Origin: Pseudomaricurvus albidus
GTDB taxonomy: Bacteria > Pseudomonadota > Gammaproteobacteria > Pseudomonadales > Cellvibrionaceae
Length of the DNA: 64,000 bases
NCBI RefSeq assembly: GCF_018863235.1
Contig: NZ_JAHKRS010000002.1
Location: 1-64,000 of the forward strand
Direction of reading: 5' to 3'
Below the pieces are notes generated by a model. It was not told the origin of the DNA, did not search any database, and was given only the letters and a program-made list of their open reading frames with translations. Of the stretch, positions 25,632 to 36,049 are shown piece after piece. Positions within the stretch are counted from its first letter, which is position 1. Each line of letters opens with the position of its first letter. The translations under genes and the position numbers were made by a program.

Positions 25632-26054
25632 ATGATCACCTATCTGTATTGGTTTCTGGTTATCGTTATTGCCATAGGGCTATTGGCGCTGTTTGGAAAA
25701 AAGGATAAATGGAAGCCCGGTTTTATCGTCTGCGGTATTGTCTTGCTGGTTGGCTTGCTGGCGTACTACTTCCATTTTGAGCAGATGTTTGTGAAACGCT
25801 ATGGCGGGGTTATGTCAGTGTCGGTGCCCGAGGGCCAGCAGCACATCACCGCTACCTGGAAAGACGACAATCTGTGGATTGAAAACTACGACCCCGAAAC
25901 CAACACCTGCCACTTCAACGAATACTCCAAAGGCAATTTGCTGCAGGGCAAGGTGGTGATTAAAAACTGTAATCCCGTCGCTCTGCCGCCATCCCCCCGA
26001 GTCTTTTCGCCGGCAACTGCGGATGCCAAAACCACTAAGCCGGTTGTACCTTGA
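25632..26054 (+). CDS. Hypothetical two-pass membrane protein
   Basis: 140 residues with two membrane helices (about 4-22 and 29-47) and a hydrophilic C-terminal domain containing two cysteines (near NTCHF and KNCN). The cysteines could form a disulfide if the domain is periplasmic. GAGGGAA precedes the ATG. The family is not recognised. Confidence 0.75.
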   Translation: MITYLYWFLVIVIAIGLLALFGKKDKWKPGFIVCGIVLLVGLLAYYFHFEQMFVKRYGGVMSVSVPEGQQHITATWKDDNLWIENYDPETNTCHFNEYSKGNLLQGKVVIKNCNPVALPPSPRVFSPATADAKTTKPVVP

Positions 26055-26071
26055 TAGATCCCGTCCTTAAT

Positions 26072-26101
26072 AAAAAAAGGCCAGCTCAGTGAGCAGGCCT
26101 T
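26072..26101 (-). terminator. Terminator shared by pilU and the 25632 gene
   Basis: Stem AAGGCC-A-GCTC (26077-26087) / GAGC-A-GGCCTT (26091-26101) with a 3-base loop. The run of A on the + strand at 26072-26078 gives the U tract for the minus-strand pilU transcript. Confidence 0.8.
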
Positions 26102-26107
26102 CACCGC

Positions 26108-27295
26108 TTAAAATTTTATACCGGGATCTTCTTCGTCTTCTTCAATGGCTTCAAGGCTGAGCTCGAGGCCGGAAGACGTTGCTCCAGAACTTTCGCTGGA
26201 TTCTTCACGGGTCTCTTCCGGCGGCTTGTTACCTTCTTCATACAGTTTGATACGCAAGCGCAGATTGTTGGCGGAGTCGGCGTTGTGGATGGCCTGATCG
26301 TAATCGATGCGTCCCTCCACATACAATTTGAACAGCGCGGCATCGAAGGTTTGCATACCGAGGTTTTCAGATTTTTCCATCATCTCCTTGATGGAGTGGA
26401 ATTCGCCTTTCAGAATCAGTTCATTGATGGTCTGTGTGCCCAACAGGATTTCAACCGCAGCACAGCGCTTGCCGTCCACGGTGGGTACCAGGCGTTGTGA
26501 AACAAAAGCGCGGATGTTTTGCGACAGGCTCATCAGCAACTGTGGCCGGCGCTCTTCCGGGAAAAAGTTAACAATGCGGTCCAGTGCCTGGTTGGCGTTG
26601 TTGGCGTGCAGGGTCGAGATCGCCAGGTGACCGGTTTCGGCAAACGCCAGTGCGTGCTCCATGGTTTCGCGATCACGGATCTCCCCGATCAGAATGACAT
26701 CCGGCGCCTGCCGCAGCGTGTTCTTCAGGGCGGCGTGGTAGCTGCGGGTATCAACACCCACCTCGCGCTGGTTGATGACACTCTTCTTGTGCTTGTGAAC
26801 GTATTCCACCGGGTCTTCAATGGTAATGATATGTCCACCGCTGTTGCTGTTGCGATGATCAATCAGCGCCGCCAGCGAAGTGGATTTACCGGAGCCGGTG
26901 CCACCGACAAACAGCACCAGACCGTTTTTCTCCATCACAATGTCTTTCAGGATGGGTGGTAATTTCAGATCGTCAAACTTGGGAATTTCCATCACGATAT
27001 TTCGCGCGACGATGGAGACTTCGTTGCGTTGACGGAATATGTTAATGCGGAAACGCCCGACGCCGGGAATGCCCATGGCCAGGTTCATTTCCAGATCCTG
27101 CCTGAAATTCTCCTGTTGCTCCTCGTCCATGATCTCCATGGCGATGGCTTCTACCTGACCGGGAGACATGGGCTCTTTCGACAGAGGTTTCAGGGTGCCC
27201 TGAAACTTCGCACAAGGCGGTGCACCGGTGCTTAAATACAAGTCAGAGCCGTCGTTTTTGGCCAGTATACGAAGGTAGTTGGTGAAAGTCGTCAT
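26108..27295 (-). CDS. pilU: Type IV pilus retraction ATPase PilU
   Basis: About 395 residues, a hexameric ATPase of the PilT/PilU family acting on the inner face of the membrane. Walker A is GGTGSGKST (131-139). The Asp box follows in TIEDPVEY, Walker B in ILIGEIRD and the His box in HLAISTLHANNA. The C-terminal tail is Glu- and Ser-rich, ending EEDEEDPGIKF, as in PilU rather than PilT. ATG 27295 is preceded by AGGATAGGA; the longer reading is unlikely. It is single here, with no pilT next to it. Confidence 0.92.
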   Translation of the reverse strand: MTTFTNYLRILAKNDGSDLYLSTGAPPCAKFQGTLKPLSKEPMSPGQVEAIAMEIMDEEQQENFRQDLEMNLAMGIPGVGRFRINIFRQRNEVSIVARNIVMEIPKFDDLKLPPILKDIVMEKNGLVLFVGGTGSGKSTSLAALIDHRNSNSGGHIITIEDPVEYVHKHKKSVINQREVGVDTRSYHAALKNTLRQAPDVILIGEIRDRETMEHALAFAETGHLAISTLHANNANQALDRIVNFFPEERRPQLLMSLSQNIRAFVSQRLVPTVDGKRCAAVEILLGTQTINELILKGEFHSIKEMMEKSENLGMQTFDAALFKLYVEGRIDYDQAIHNADSANNLRLRIKLYEEGNKPPEETREESSESSGATSSGLELSLEAIEEDEEDPGIKF

Positions 27296-27486
27296 GTTCC
27301 TATCCTGTTGCGAGTTCCGCGCACTGTTATTTTTAAGCCGACATCCGAGCGTGTCTTGGATGTCCGGCAATCATTCGATGGGGTTATCTTATTTCACGGG
27401 GCAGTCATATCCAATTGGCGACATTATGCGCCCCTTGTGGCTGCCAGGGTTCACTCGTTGACAGCGCCAGCTGCTTCAGCTCACTG

Positions 27487-27792
27487 TTATAGCAGCCAAT
27501 CCACGTCGTCCTGCTCTGCCAGTCCGCGCATGGCTGGTTCAATGGCCATCAGGTTGATCATTTTGTCGCCAGTTTTGGCGAGGCGAGTGTAGCGGTTTAC
27601 CACCGTGAGGAAGCCGTCGTTGTCCAAATGGCCTTTGTTTCCGGTTTTGTACCAGCGACGCCCGTCCAGTATGACAAGGCTATCGGCCGTTTTCTTATCA
27701 TCATTAAGGTATTCGAGCATGATCTGGCCGCCGTCGATCAGGGGCAGCTCCGAATACCCTGCCGGCAATCCCCCCAGAGTCCCAAGGGGCAA
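27487..27792 (-). pseudogene. Fragment of acyl-ACP synthetase (Aas-like)
   Basis: A 101-codon fragment whose translation matches the C-terminal subdomain of AMP-forming acyl-ACP synthetases such as the Aas C-terminal half. Visible motifs are LDGRRWYKTG, HLDNDGFLTVV and the hinge NRYTRLAKTG. Everything before the motifs of the large adenylation domain is missing, and the end is also cut off. It therefore cannot be an active enzyme. Some conserved residues are already changed (N for D in YKTGN). Confidence 0.75.
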
Positions 27793-28029
27793 AAATTGCG
27801 GAACACTTCAGGGAAATAGCATATCGCCTTCACGCGAAATTTGTCTGCAAGGGCTGCCACTAATTGACTGTTGCGGATAAGCAACCCTGCGTGTGGGCGA
27901 AGTTGACGTCTGTGCAATTACAACCCTTCACCAGGTTGAACTGGTATCAGAGTATTAAAATGGCCAACACTGATGTTCATTAATAGGTGGGGGCCTGTTT
28001 AATAAGAACGATAACCTCTGGAGAATCTC

Positions 28030-29123
28030 GTGAGAAACCTGTCTGACTTGTTCTTATCTGTACTTGCTTTATTCATCGCTGCCAGCCACTCCGGTTACGC
28101 CCAGGAAGCTGATGGTGGCTATTCCGGTGTCCTCGAAGAAGTTACGGTCACTGCTCAACGTCGTTCCGAGCGGTCACTGGATGTCCCTATCAGTATTACC
28201 GCTCTGAGTGCCGACCAGTTGGGTAAAGGTGACGTGCAGCAACTGGGCGACATTATGAAGCTAACCGCTGGCGTGCGTTTTGATACGACCAGCGGCAATA
28301 CCCAACCCACCATTCGTGGTGTGGGTAGCGTGGTGGTTGTGGCGGGTGGCGGTTCCAATGCGGCGGTGTATACCGATGGTCTTTATTCCCCCAACCCCAT
28401 GATGGCAAATATGGAGCTGATGAACATCGAAGGTGTGCAGGTATTGAAAGGGGCACAGGGCACGTTATTCGGTCGTAATTTCACTGGTGCCGTGCTGATG
28501 ACCACCAGTGATCCCAGCAACGAGGCGAGTTTCAAGGGTGATCTGTCCTATGACAGTTACAATGCCCAGCGTTATCAGGTTTATGTCACCGGTGCAGACG
28601 ATGATGGCACCTATGATAACTGGGCGGTACGAATCGGTGCCCGCTGGGACATCTCCGATCGGGTGATAGCGGTAATCCGCTACGCCAAAAGTGATAAAGA
28701 CGTCGCTACCTATGTGGCTGACAACCCCTATGAAGACAATGGACAGGCGTATTCCACCGGTGCGTTATTCCTGTATATGAAGATGCATCGGATAACGTGA
28801 TGCAGAGATCCCCTGAATTTACCGCTACGCTGGGGGTGAATTATATGACCTCTGTGCTGGAGGGTACGCTGAACCTGTCCGGTAATCTGTGTCATACGTC
28901 GGACTTTTATTTTGATTCTTCAGAAAACTACGTACATGACAGCTATCAGCTGCTGAGTCTGCGAGTAGAGAGGACGTCTCCTTCCGACGTTACAACTTTG
29001 CCGTGTACGGTGACAAACTGACTGACGAGCACTGCCGCAATCGGGTGATTCCTCAGTTTTATGAAGCCCTGAACTCCTGGGGCACCTCTTACAGTGGGGG
29101 TGTCTGTCGGATTTGAGTTCTGA
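28030..29123 (+). pseudogene. Degraded TonB-dependent receptor gene
   Basis: The start is intact: signal peptide (residues 1-24), EEVTVTAQRR TonB-box/plug start, and plug domain to about residue 170 with the IRGVGS and LKGAQGTLFG motifs. The barrel then breaks. A frameshift near 28763 moves the reading into the frame of VIPVYEDASDN, with several hundred codons of barrel missing. Further shifts near 28985 and 29100 are needed to reach the usual C-terminal VGFEF ending at 29123. The original protein probably imported a lipid-like or chelated nutrient. Confidence 0.85.
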
Positions 29124-29146
29124 TCTGACGGATCTTTAAACTAAAA

Positions 29147-29182
29147 AGCCCCGAGTGTGCTTGTCGCACTCGGGGCTTTTTT
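29147..29182 (+). terminator. Rho-independent terminator
   Basis: Stem AGCCCCGAGTG (29147-29157) / CACTCGGGGCT (29167-29177) followed by TTTTT. It remains from the receptor gene and can also act for the convergent gene at 29249. Confidence 0.92.
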
Positions 29183-29248
29183 CTCTGTGGTATTGATAAA
29201 TACTGTATCAATACGGTAACTGGATTCATTCCCATGATTCAGAATTAA

Positions 29249-29758
29249 TTAATCCCGACTTTTCCCTAAGTACCAGACTTCACCGTCACGGTCCAGACTG
29301 CACGTCCATTCGTGATCTTCATGGTTAAACTTTAGTACTGCTCCGGATTCGGCAGTCATGTATTCCGCATGTTTGAACTTTTTATTGGTGTGTCCGGTTT
29401 TTTTGCCAAACGCCTTGCCGCATGCTTTTTTAGCTGCCTTCTCATCACTGCTCCTGCTTGAAGAGCCATGGGAGCTGGATTTACAAACACCGTTTCTACC
29501 TTCTTTGGTTGCGTAAGACACACTCATGGATTCGTCCGGGTTTCTGGAAATCGAAATCGTTGTGCCATGCCGCTTGGCTTCGTAATAGGAGTCACTGAAT
29601 TTTTTTAAATTGGCTTCTTTTCCATTGATGAAAACGGGGCCTCCTCTATCGGCGTGAACCTCGATATCTCCGGGACAGCTGTAATTCATTTGCGGGATGC
29701 CAGCAGAGGCGGTAGCGGCAAAGAGCAGGGCACAGGCACCCAACCATAACTTTTGCAT
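29249..29758 (-). CDS. Secreted hypothetical protein
   Basis: 169 residues with a signal peptide (residues 1-19, ATASA). The mature part is basic with three or four cysteines. A serine-rich segment HGSSSRSS (about 96-103) separates two halves. The second half has the conserved-looking GKAFGKKTGHTNKKFKHAEY and ends WYLGKSRD. The family is not recognised. It is presumably periplasmic. It is monocistronic. Confidence 0.7.
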   Translation of the reverse strand: MQKLWLGACALLFAATASAGIPQMNYSCPGDIEVHADRGGPVFINGKEANLKKFSDSYYEAKRHGTTISISRNPDESMSVSYATKEGRNGVCKSSSHGSSSRSSDEKAAKKACGKAFGKKTGHTNKKFKHAEYMTAESGAVLKFNHEDHEWTCSLDRDGEVWYLGKSRD

Positions 29759-29910
29759 GAGCAGTTCCTAGTTTATCTTGATCAAGAGGTTAGTCAGTAA
29801 TGTTCCCGGAATTAGGTGACAGCCTTTTAAAAATAGACGAAGTTGAACAGGCATCAAGTCAGGTTGCCTGAATGACAGATGTATCGAGAGACGGGTCAAG
29901 AGATTGTCTT

Positions 29911-30135
29911 CTAACGATTCGCCGCATAGGGCAGTGCCGTGAGCATGCCGCGCCGGGACTGGATCATTTCGCGATAGGTTTGCTGGAGAGAAAAGTCCCG
30001 ATCGCCGTCGCCGATTTTCAGTTGTTCAAGCTGGCGTTCCAGACCGGTGATTTCGCGGATCAGTTGTTCCCGCAGGATGATGGAGTTCTGGTTATCCACA
30101 TTAACGAGCTGAGGAGCAGCGGTGCGACCAATCAT
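29911..30135 (-). CDS. Small hypothetical protein
   Basis: 74 residues, helical and charged, with a coiled-coil-like middle (ILREQLIREITGLERQLEQL). There is no membrane segment. AAAGGCAAG precedes the ATG. The family is not recognised. It is supported only by codon-like pattern and ribosome binding site. Confidence 0.5.
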   Translation of the reverse strand: MIGRTAAPQLVNVDNQNSIILREQLIREITGLERQLEQLKIGDGDRDFSLQQTYREMIQSRRGMLTALPYAANR

Positions 30136-30387
30136 ACTACTTGCCTTTATTGTTGGGTCAGTCGGCTGCCGGTTGATTCACCTCTGCGGATAATCATCCT
30201 GACAGGGTTTGTATGACAGGCCGCCTGAATAGTGCTGTTGGTTATTGAACTTGCCGTAATGCTTACAGAAAAGCATAGTCGTTAATTGCTGTGGAACGCT
30301 GCCAAATAATGTGACGGACGTCATTATTTTACATAGATGGCGCGTTAGGGGTCATTTTCTTCACGTTATCGTCAATTTCGCTCAATA

Positions 30388-31227
30388 TCAGTGAATTGGG
30401 GGCGAGGACAGCAGTGATGACCACCAGTCGTACTCCGGATCGCCAATCACGAAGAAATCGGGATTGAGGAGGCTGTCCTTTTGGTTGTAGCGCAGGGGTT
30501 GCAGTCGATCGTTCAGTACCAAGCCGCCCGCGGCTTCCACCACCGCCTGAGCCGCAGCCGTATCCCACTCGCAGGTCGGGGCCAGCCGGGGGTAAAAATC
30601 CGCCTTGCCTTCGGCGATCAGGCAGAGCTTGAGGGAGCTGCCGATGTTTTGGGTGTTAACCTCACCGAGATGAGTCGCGACTTTTTCCAGCAGGCGATCC
30701 ACGTTTTCGGTGCCGTGTCGACGACTGGCCACCACTTCGACAGGGTGGCCGGATTTCTCTGTCGGCATCAGAGGGCGAGTGTGAATCGCTGTGGATTGGC
30801 CCTGTACCTGTTTAATGGCTCCCTCGCCGGGGATGCCTGCATAGGTGATGCCCGTGACCGGCACATGCACAACCCCCAACACCGGAGACCCTTGTTCTAT
30901 CAGGGCCACATTGACGGTGAACTCGCCGTTGCGCCGGATGAACTCCTTGGTGCCATCCAGTGGATCGATCAGCCAGTAGTGATCCCAGCCGCTGCGGGTG
31001 GCAAAGTCCGGCTGAGAACCCTCCTCGGAGAGTAGGGGCACGCCTGCCAGCAGCGACTGAAGGCCGGGGGCCAACAGGGCGTGGGCGGCCAAATCGGCTG
31101 CAGTCACCGGCGAATCGTCGGACTTGGTGCTGATGTCCATGCCCTCGCTCCGATGGTAGACCTCGAGAATGGCCTCGCCTGCCTGCTGGCACAGGGCAAT
31201 GACGGACTGCAAAAGGGCGTTATTCAT
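30388..31227 (-). CDS. cysQ: 3'(2'),5'-bisphosphate nucleotidase CysQ
   Basis: A 279-residue metal-dependent phosphatase of the inositol-monophosphatase family. The metal-binding motifs are LLSEEGSQ, DPLDGTKEF (about 93-101) and CEWDTAAAQAVVEAAGG (about 219-235). CysQ hydrolyses PAP (adenosine 3',5'-bisphosphate) to AMP in sulfate assimilation. It is divergent from the tkt operon across a 331-base gap. Confidence 0.93.
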   Translation of the reverse strand: MNNALLQSVIALCQQAGEAILEVYHRSEGMDISTKSDDSPVTAADLAAHALLAPGLQSLLAGVPLLSEEGSQPDFATRSGWDHYWLIDPLDGTKEFIRRNGEFTVNVALIEQGSPVLGVVHVPVTGITYAGIPGEGAIKQVQGQSTAIHTRPLMPTEKSGHPVEVVASRRHGTENVDRLLEKVATHLGEVNTQNIGSSLKLCLIAEGKADFYPRLAPTCEWDTAAAQAVVEAAGGLVLNDRLQPLRYNQKDSLLNPDFFVIGDPEYDWWSSLLSSPPIH

Positions 31228-31558
31228 CGGTGCTCCCGTGGACTCGAGTTGTTCAGGCGTGAGCGAATCATTATAGAGGCTCGTTGGCGCGCGCGGGGCA
31301 GGGGATAACGCACAAATGGCCCGTCAATGGCCAAAAATGAGAAAAATAAGACGCCGAGGCAAGATTGCGGCATGGAACGGCGACTTTTTGTTCTGTTTTC
31401 ACCCGCTTTTTGCCCGATCGCCCTTTACCCCATCAGGCCAGTGCGAGAAAATAGCGCCCTTTTTTAATGACCCCCTTTTTCACGATTACCGCACCAGTTC
31501 CGGTGGTGGTCATCGAAGTGCGTCATCTTTGCAGTGCATCAACAGGAGCCCCGAGCCC
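31228..31558. other. Divergent non-coding region cysQ / tkt
   Basis: 331 bases upstream of both genes. An open frame continuous with tkt runs from 31316 but has atypical, basic composition and no family match. The tkt start with its CAGGAG site is at 31559. The region must hold the promoters of both genes, but I could not identify clear boxes. Confidence 0.5.
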
Positions 31559-33559
31559 ATGCCATCCCGTGCCGAACTAGCCAACGCCATCCGCGCCCTC
31601 AGTATGGACGCCGTCCAGCAAGCCAACAGTGGTCACCCCGGTGCCCCTATGGGCATGGCGGATATCGCCGAAGTTCTGTGGAACGACTATCTCAAGCACA
31701 ACCCCAGTAACCCGGACTGGGCCGACCGCGACCGCTTCGTGCTGTCCAACGGTCACGGATCCATGCTGATCTACTCTCTGTTGCATCTGTCCGGTTACGA
31801 TCTGCCGATTGAAGAGCTGAAAAACTTCCGTCAGCTGCACTCCAAGACCCCGGGCCACCCTGAATACGGTTACGCGCCGGGTGTTGAAACCACCACTGGC
31901 CCGCTGGGTCAGGGCATCACCAATGCGGTGGGCATGGCGCTGGCGGAGAAAATTCTGGCCGACCAGTTCAACCGCGACGGCCACGACGTAGTTAACCACT
32001 TTACCTACACGTTCATGGGCGATGGCTGCCTGATGGAAGGTATTTCCCACGAAGCCTGCTCTCTGGCCGGTACTCTGGGTCTGGGTAAACTGATTGCCTT
32101 CTACGACGACAATGGCATCTCCATCGACGGTGAAGTGGAAGGCTGGTTCACTGACGATACGCCAAAGCGTTTCGAATCCTACGGTTGGCATGTCATCCCG
32201 GCTGTGGATGGCCACGACAGCAATGCCATCAAGGCCGCGATCGAAGCCGCTCGCGCCGAAACCGACAAGCCCACCATCATCTGCTGCAAAACCGTGATTG
32301 GTTTTGGTTCCCCCAACAAGCAAGGCAAGGAAGAGTGTCACGGTGCCCCTCTGGGTGACGAAGAGATCGCTCTGGTGCGCAAAACCCTGAACTGGGAGCA
32401 CGGCCCATTTGAAATTCCTGCCGACATCGCCAGTGCCTGGAATGCACAGGATGCGGGTGCCAAAGCCGAGAGCGAGTGGCAGGGCCGTTTTGAAGCCTAT
32501 CAAGCCGCTCACCCGGAGCTGGCCGCTGAATTCGAGCGCCGTGTGATCAAAGGCGATCTGCCTGCTGACTTCTCCGAAAAAGCCGATGCCTACATCCGCG
32601 AATGTCAGGAGAAAGCCGAGAAGGTGGCCTCCCGTAAAGCCTCCCAGAACACCCTGAATGCGTTCGGCCCTCTGCTGCCTGAGCTGCTCGGTGGTTCTGC
32701 GGATCTGGCCGGCTCCAACCTGACCCTGTGGAAGGGTTGTAAAGGTGTTGAGGCCAAGGACGCCAGCGGTAACTACATTTACTACGGTGTGCGCGAATTT
32801 GGTATGAGCGCCATCATGAACGGTATTGCCCTGCACGGCGGTTTCGTGAACTACGGTGCTACCTTCCTGATGTTTATGGAATACGCCCGCAACGCCGTGC
32901 GCATGGCTGCCCTGATGAAGCAGCAGAGCATCTTTGTTTACACCCACGACTCCATCGGTCTGGGTGAAGACGGTCCGACTCACCAGCCGGTTGAGCAGAT
33001 CCCCAGCCTGCGCATCATTCCCAACATGCACGTCTGGCGTCCCTGTGACACCGTGGAGTCTGCGGTATCCTGGAAGTCTGCCATCGAGCGTCGCGACGGC
33101 CCGTCTTCTCTGATCTTCTCCCGTCAGGGTCTGGCTCCCCAGCCCCGCAATGACGAGCAGCTGAGCAACATCGCCCGCGGTGGTTACATTCTGAAAGACT
33201 GCGACGGCGAGCCGGAAGCGATCATCATTGCCACCGGTTCTGAAGTTGAGCTGGCCGTGGCCGCAGCAGACAAGCTGGCGGCTGCCGGTAAGAAGATTCG
33301 CGTTGTGTCCATGCCCTGCGCCGAGCTGTTCTGCGCCCAGGATGCCGAGTACCGTCAACAGGTGCTGCCGATCGAAGTGGGTGCCCGTGTTGCCGTGGAA
33401 GCGGCTCAGGAAGACTACTGGTACAAGTTCGTGGGTCTGGACGGCCGCATCGTCGGTATGAAAACCTTCGGTGAGTCCGCACCCGGTGGTGAGTTGATGG
33501 AGTACTTCGGTTTCACCGTTGAGAATGTTGTCAACGCTGTTGAAGAAGTGCTGGATTAA
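31559..33559 (+). CDS. tkt: Transketolase
   Basis: 667 residues, cytoplasmic, dependent on thiamine diphosphate and magnesium. It moves two-carbon units between pentose, heptose, hexose and triose phosphates. Motifs are SGHPGAPMG near the start, GPLGQG, the ThDP-binding GDG-x(n)-N segment (MGDGCLMEG to DDNG) and [15 protein letters not shown] in the pyrimidine domain. The start is ATG 31559 after CAGGAG. It is the first gene of tkt-epd-pgk-fba, all on the same strand. A hairpin at 33573-33606 separates it from epd. Confidence 0.96.
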   Translation: MPSRAELANAIRALSMDAVQQANSGHPGAPMGMADIAEVLWNDYLKHNPSNPDWADRDRFVLSNGHGSMLIYSLLHLSGYDLPIEELKNFRQLHSKTPGHPEYGYAPGVETTTGPLGQGITNAVGMALAEKILADQFNRDGHDVVNHFTYTFMGDGCLMEGISHEACSLAGTLGLGKLIAFYDDNGISIDGEVEGWFTDDTPKRFESYGWHVIPAVDGHDSNAIKAAIEAARAETDKPTIICCKTVIGFGSPNKQGKEECHGAPLGDEEIALVRKTLNWEHGPFEIPADIASAWNAQDAGAKAESEWQGRFEAYQAAHPELAAEFERRVIKGDLPADFSEKADAYIRECQEKAEKVASRKASQNTLNAFGPLLPELLGGSADLAGSNLTLWKGCKGVEAKDASGNYIYYGVREFGMSAIMNGIALHGGFVNYGATFLMFMEYARNAVRMAALMKQQSIFVYTHDSIGLGEDGPTHQPVEQIPSLRIIPNMHVWRPCDTVESAVSWKSAIERRDGPSSLIFSRQGLAPQPRNDEQLSNIARGGYILKDCDGEPEAIIIATGSEVELAVAAADKLAAAGKKIRVVSMPCAELFCAQDAEYRQQVLPIEVGARVAVEAAQEDYWYKFVGLDGRIVGMKTFGESAPGGELMEYFGFTVENVVNAVEEVLD

Positions 33560-33572
33560 CACCACACTGAAT

Positions 33573-33606
33573 GGGTGGCGCCAGTCGTTTTCCGGCTGCG
33601 CCACCC
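33573..33606 (+). terminator. Hairpin after tkt
   Basis: Perfect 9-base stem GGGTGGCGC (33573-33581) / GCGCCACCC (33598-33606) with a 16-base loop, followed by TTATT rather than a T run. It may attenuate read-through or stabilise the tkt message; termination is uncertain. Confidence 0.5.
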
Positions 33607-33689
33607 TTATTCAGCCGGTGCTTGATTTGCCGGCAACGAACAGCACAGTTCCCCCGGTTTATCTCCACGTTAATGGGTAAGAGATCCGC

Positions 33690-34748
33690 TTGAGCACTCC
33701 TCAGACCACTGAACAACCTTCATCCTGTCAGCCCTTGCGGCTTGCAATCAACGGCTATGGCCGTATCGGTCGCTGTGTGCTGCGGGCATTGTTTGAGGCC
33801 GACTTGCAGGATCAGCTGCAAGTGGTTGCCATCAACGAGTTGGCGGATTGCAAAACCATTGCGCACCTCACCAAATACGATTCCACCCATGGCCGTTTTC
33901 CCGGCGCTGTCAGCATTGCCGATGATCACCTGAACATTGACGGGCAGGTGATTCGGGTTCTGCACTGTGAAAACATTGCCGACCTGCCCTGGGCCGAACT
34001 GGGGGTGGATCTGGTGCTGGAATGCACCGGTGCGTTCAGTGATCGCGCCACGGCACAGCTGCACATTAATCAGGGCGCCGGCCGGGTTCTGTTCTCCCAG
34101 CCAGCGGAAGCGGATGTGGATGCGACCATTGTCTACGGGGTCAATGAGCAGGAGCTTACGGCGGCGCACACCATTGTCTCCAATGCCTCCTGTACCACCA
34201 ACTGCAGCATTCCGGTGATTAAGGCCCTGCAGGATGCTTTCGGCGTCGAAAGCGGGGTGATTACCACCTTGCACTCGGCTATGAACGACCAGCCGGTGAT
34301 CGATGCCTACCACCACACAGATTTGCGAAAAACCCGCTCGGCCATTACCTCCATGATTCCGGTGGACACGGGTTTGGCACGTGGAATTGAACGCTTTCTG
34401 CCACAATTGGCGGGCCGCTTTGAGGCTCAGGCCATGCGGGTACCGACGGCCAACGTCTCGGCCATCGATCTGTCCGTTGTGGTGCAGCGGGATGTGACCG
34501 TGGCGGAAGTTAATGCCATGCTCGCCAGCGTTGCCACCACCGAGTTCCACGGTGTACTCGGGTATACCGAAGAGCTGCTGGCCTCGTGCGATTTCAATCA
34601 CGATGCCCGCTCCGGTATTGTGGATGCGGGCCAGACCCGGGTGGCGGGCAAGCGACTGGTCAAGGTGCTCACCTGGTTTGATAATGAGTGGGGCTATGCC
34701 AACCGGATGATTGATGTCGCCTGCGCCTGGAAGCGTGCCCTGAACTGA
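33690..34748 (+). CDS. epd: Erythrose-4-phosphate dehydrogenase
   Basis: A 352-residue GAPDH-family enzyme. The NAD-binding start is INGYGRIGR (about 20-28), the catalytic cysteine is C168 in SNASCTTNCS, and the TLHSAMNDQPVIDAYH and NEWGYANRM segments follow. The SAMND-x-QPVIDAYH form is typical of Epd rather than glycolytic GAPDH. It oxidises erythrose 4-phosphate for pyridoxal-phosphate synthesis. Position between tkt and pgk agrees with this. The start appears to be TTG 33690. Confidence 0.9.
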   Translation: MSTPQTTEQPSSCQPLRLAINGYGRIGRCVLRALFEADLQDQLQVVAINELADCKTIAHLTKYDSTHGRFPGAVSIADDHLNIDGQVIRVLHCENIADLPWAELGVDLVLECTGAFSDRATAQLHINQGAGRVLFSQPAEADVDATIVYGVNEQELTAAHTIVSNASCTTNCSIPVIKALQDAFGVESGVITTLHSAMNDQPVIDAYHHTDLRKTRSAITSMIPVDTGLARGIERFLPQLAGRFEAQAMRVPTANVSAIDLSVVVQRDVTVAEVNAMLASVATTEFHGVLGYTEELLASCDFNHDARSGIVDAGQTRVAGKRLVKVLTWFDNEWGYANRMIDVACAWKRALN

Positions 34749-34805
34749 CCGAATTACCGATTTTTTATTTTACATACAACTGCAAAACACAGAGGAACCA
34801 CAGCC

Positions 34806-35969
34806 ATGGCTGTAAAACTGATGACGGAACTGGATCTGGCCGGCAAACGCGTGCTGATCCGTGAAGACCTCAATGTCCCGGTAAAGAACGGGGTGGTAAC
34901 CAGTGATGCCCGCATTCGCGCAGCACTGCCTACCATTGAGCACGCCCTGAAAGCGGGTGCCAAGGTTATCGTCATGTCCCATTTGGGGCGCCCTACCGAA
35001 GGTGAATACGCCGACGAGTTCTCCATGCAGCCGGTGGCGGATCATCTGGGCAAGCTGCTCAACCGTGAAGTCTCTGTTGTCAAAGACTGGCAGTCCGGTG
35101 TCGACGTGGCGGAAGGCGAGCTGGTGTTGCTGGAAAATGTTCGCTTTAACCCCGGCGAAAAGAAAGATGCCGATGAGTTGGCCAAAGCCTACGCTTCACT
35201 GTGCGACATCTTTGTGATGGACGCTTTCGGTACCGCTCACCGCGCTCAGGCTTCCACGCACGGTGTGGCCAAGTTTGCGCCTGTTGCCTGTGCCGGCCCG
35301 CTGTTGGCCGCAGAGCTGGACGCACTGGAAAAAGCCCTGGCCAACCCGGCGCGCCCGATGGTGGCGATTGTTGGCGGTTCCAAGGTTTCGACTAAACTTA
35401 CCGTATTGGAAACCCTGTCTGACAAGGTGGATCAGCTGATTGTGGGTGGCGGTATCGCCAACACTTTCCTGGCGGCCAGCGGCAAGCCTGTGGGCAAATC
35501 CCTGTACGAAGAAGACCTGATTCCCAACGCCAAGGCGTTGATGGAAAAATGCGACATTCCTGTGCCTACCGACGTGGTCACCGGCACCGAGTTCTCTGAA
35601 ACCGCAGAGGCAACTTTGAAAGACGCGTCCGAAGTGACTGCCGATGACATGATTTTCGACATCGGTCCGGATTCTTCTGCTGCCCTGGCAAAAATCCTGC
35701 AAGACGCCAAGACCATTATCTGGAATGGCCCGGTGGGTGTGTTTGAATTCGACCAGTTTGGCGGCGGTACCGAAGCGCTGTCCAAGGCCATCGCCGAGAG
35801 TGATGGTTTCTCCATCGCCGGCGGTGGTGACACTCTGGCTGCGGTCGACAAATACAACATCGCTGATAAGGTGTCTTACATCTCCACCGGTGGTGGCGCC
35901 TTTTTGGAATACGTTGAAGGCAAGGTGTTGCCAGCGGTTGCCATTCTGGAAGAGCGTGCCGCGCAATAA
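34806..35969 (+). CDS. pgk: Phosphoglycerate kinase
   Basis: 387 residues, the normal length. It has REDLNVPV near the start, SHLGRPTE in the 3-phosphoglycerate site, the hinge segment [11 protein letters not shown], and the nucleotide-binding [18 protein letters not shown] and GGGDTLAA motifs. It transfers phosphate from 1,3-bisphosphoglycerate to ADP in glycolysis, or the reverse in gluconeogenesis. It is the third gene of the tkt cluster, 57 bases after epd. Confidence 0.96.
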   Translation: MAVKLMTELDLAGKRVLIREDLNVPVKNGVVTSDARIRAALPTIEHALKAGAKVIVMSHLGRPTEGEYADEFSMQPVADHLGKLLNREVSVVKDWQSGVDVAEGELVLLENVRFNPGEKKDADELAKAYASLCDIFVMDAFGTAHRAQASTHGVAKFAPVACAGPLLAAELDALEKALANPARPMVAIVGGSKVSTKLTVLETLSDKVDQLIVGGGIANTFLAASGKPVGKSLYEEDLIPNAKALMEKCDIPVPTDVVTGTEFSETAEATLKDASEVTADDMIFDIGPDSSAALAKILQDAKTIIWNGPVGVFEFDQFGGGTEALSKAIAESDGFSIAGGGDTLAAVDKYNIADKVSYISTGGGAFLEYVEGKVLPAVAILEERAAQ

Positions 35970-36049
35970 CGCGCGTATCGCCAGCTACACAGACGACCAG
36001 TTATACAGATAAATAGAAACCTACACAGACAAGAGACAAGGACATAATC

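Noticed and set aside
31316-31558. Upstream extension of transketolase
   Set aside because: The extra residues do not match the family, and a good ribosome binding site precedes the ATG at 31559.
31577-33604. Open frame of 675 codons opposite tkt
   Set aside because: It exactly mirrors the strongly conserved transketolase gene, has no family resemblance and arises from codon bias on the other strand.
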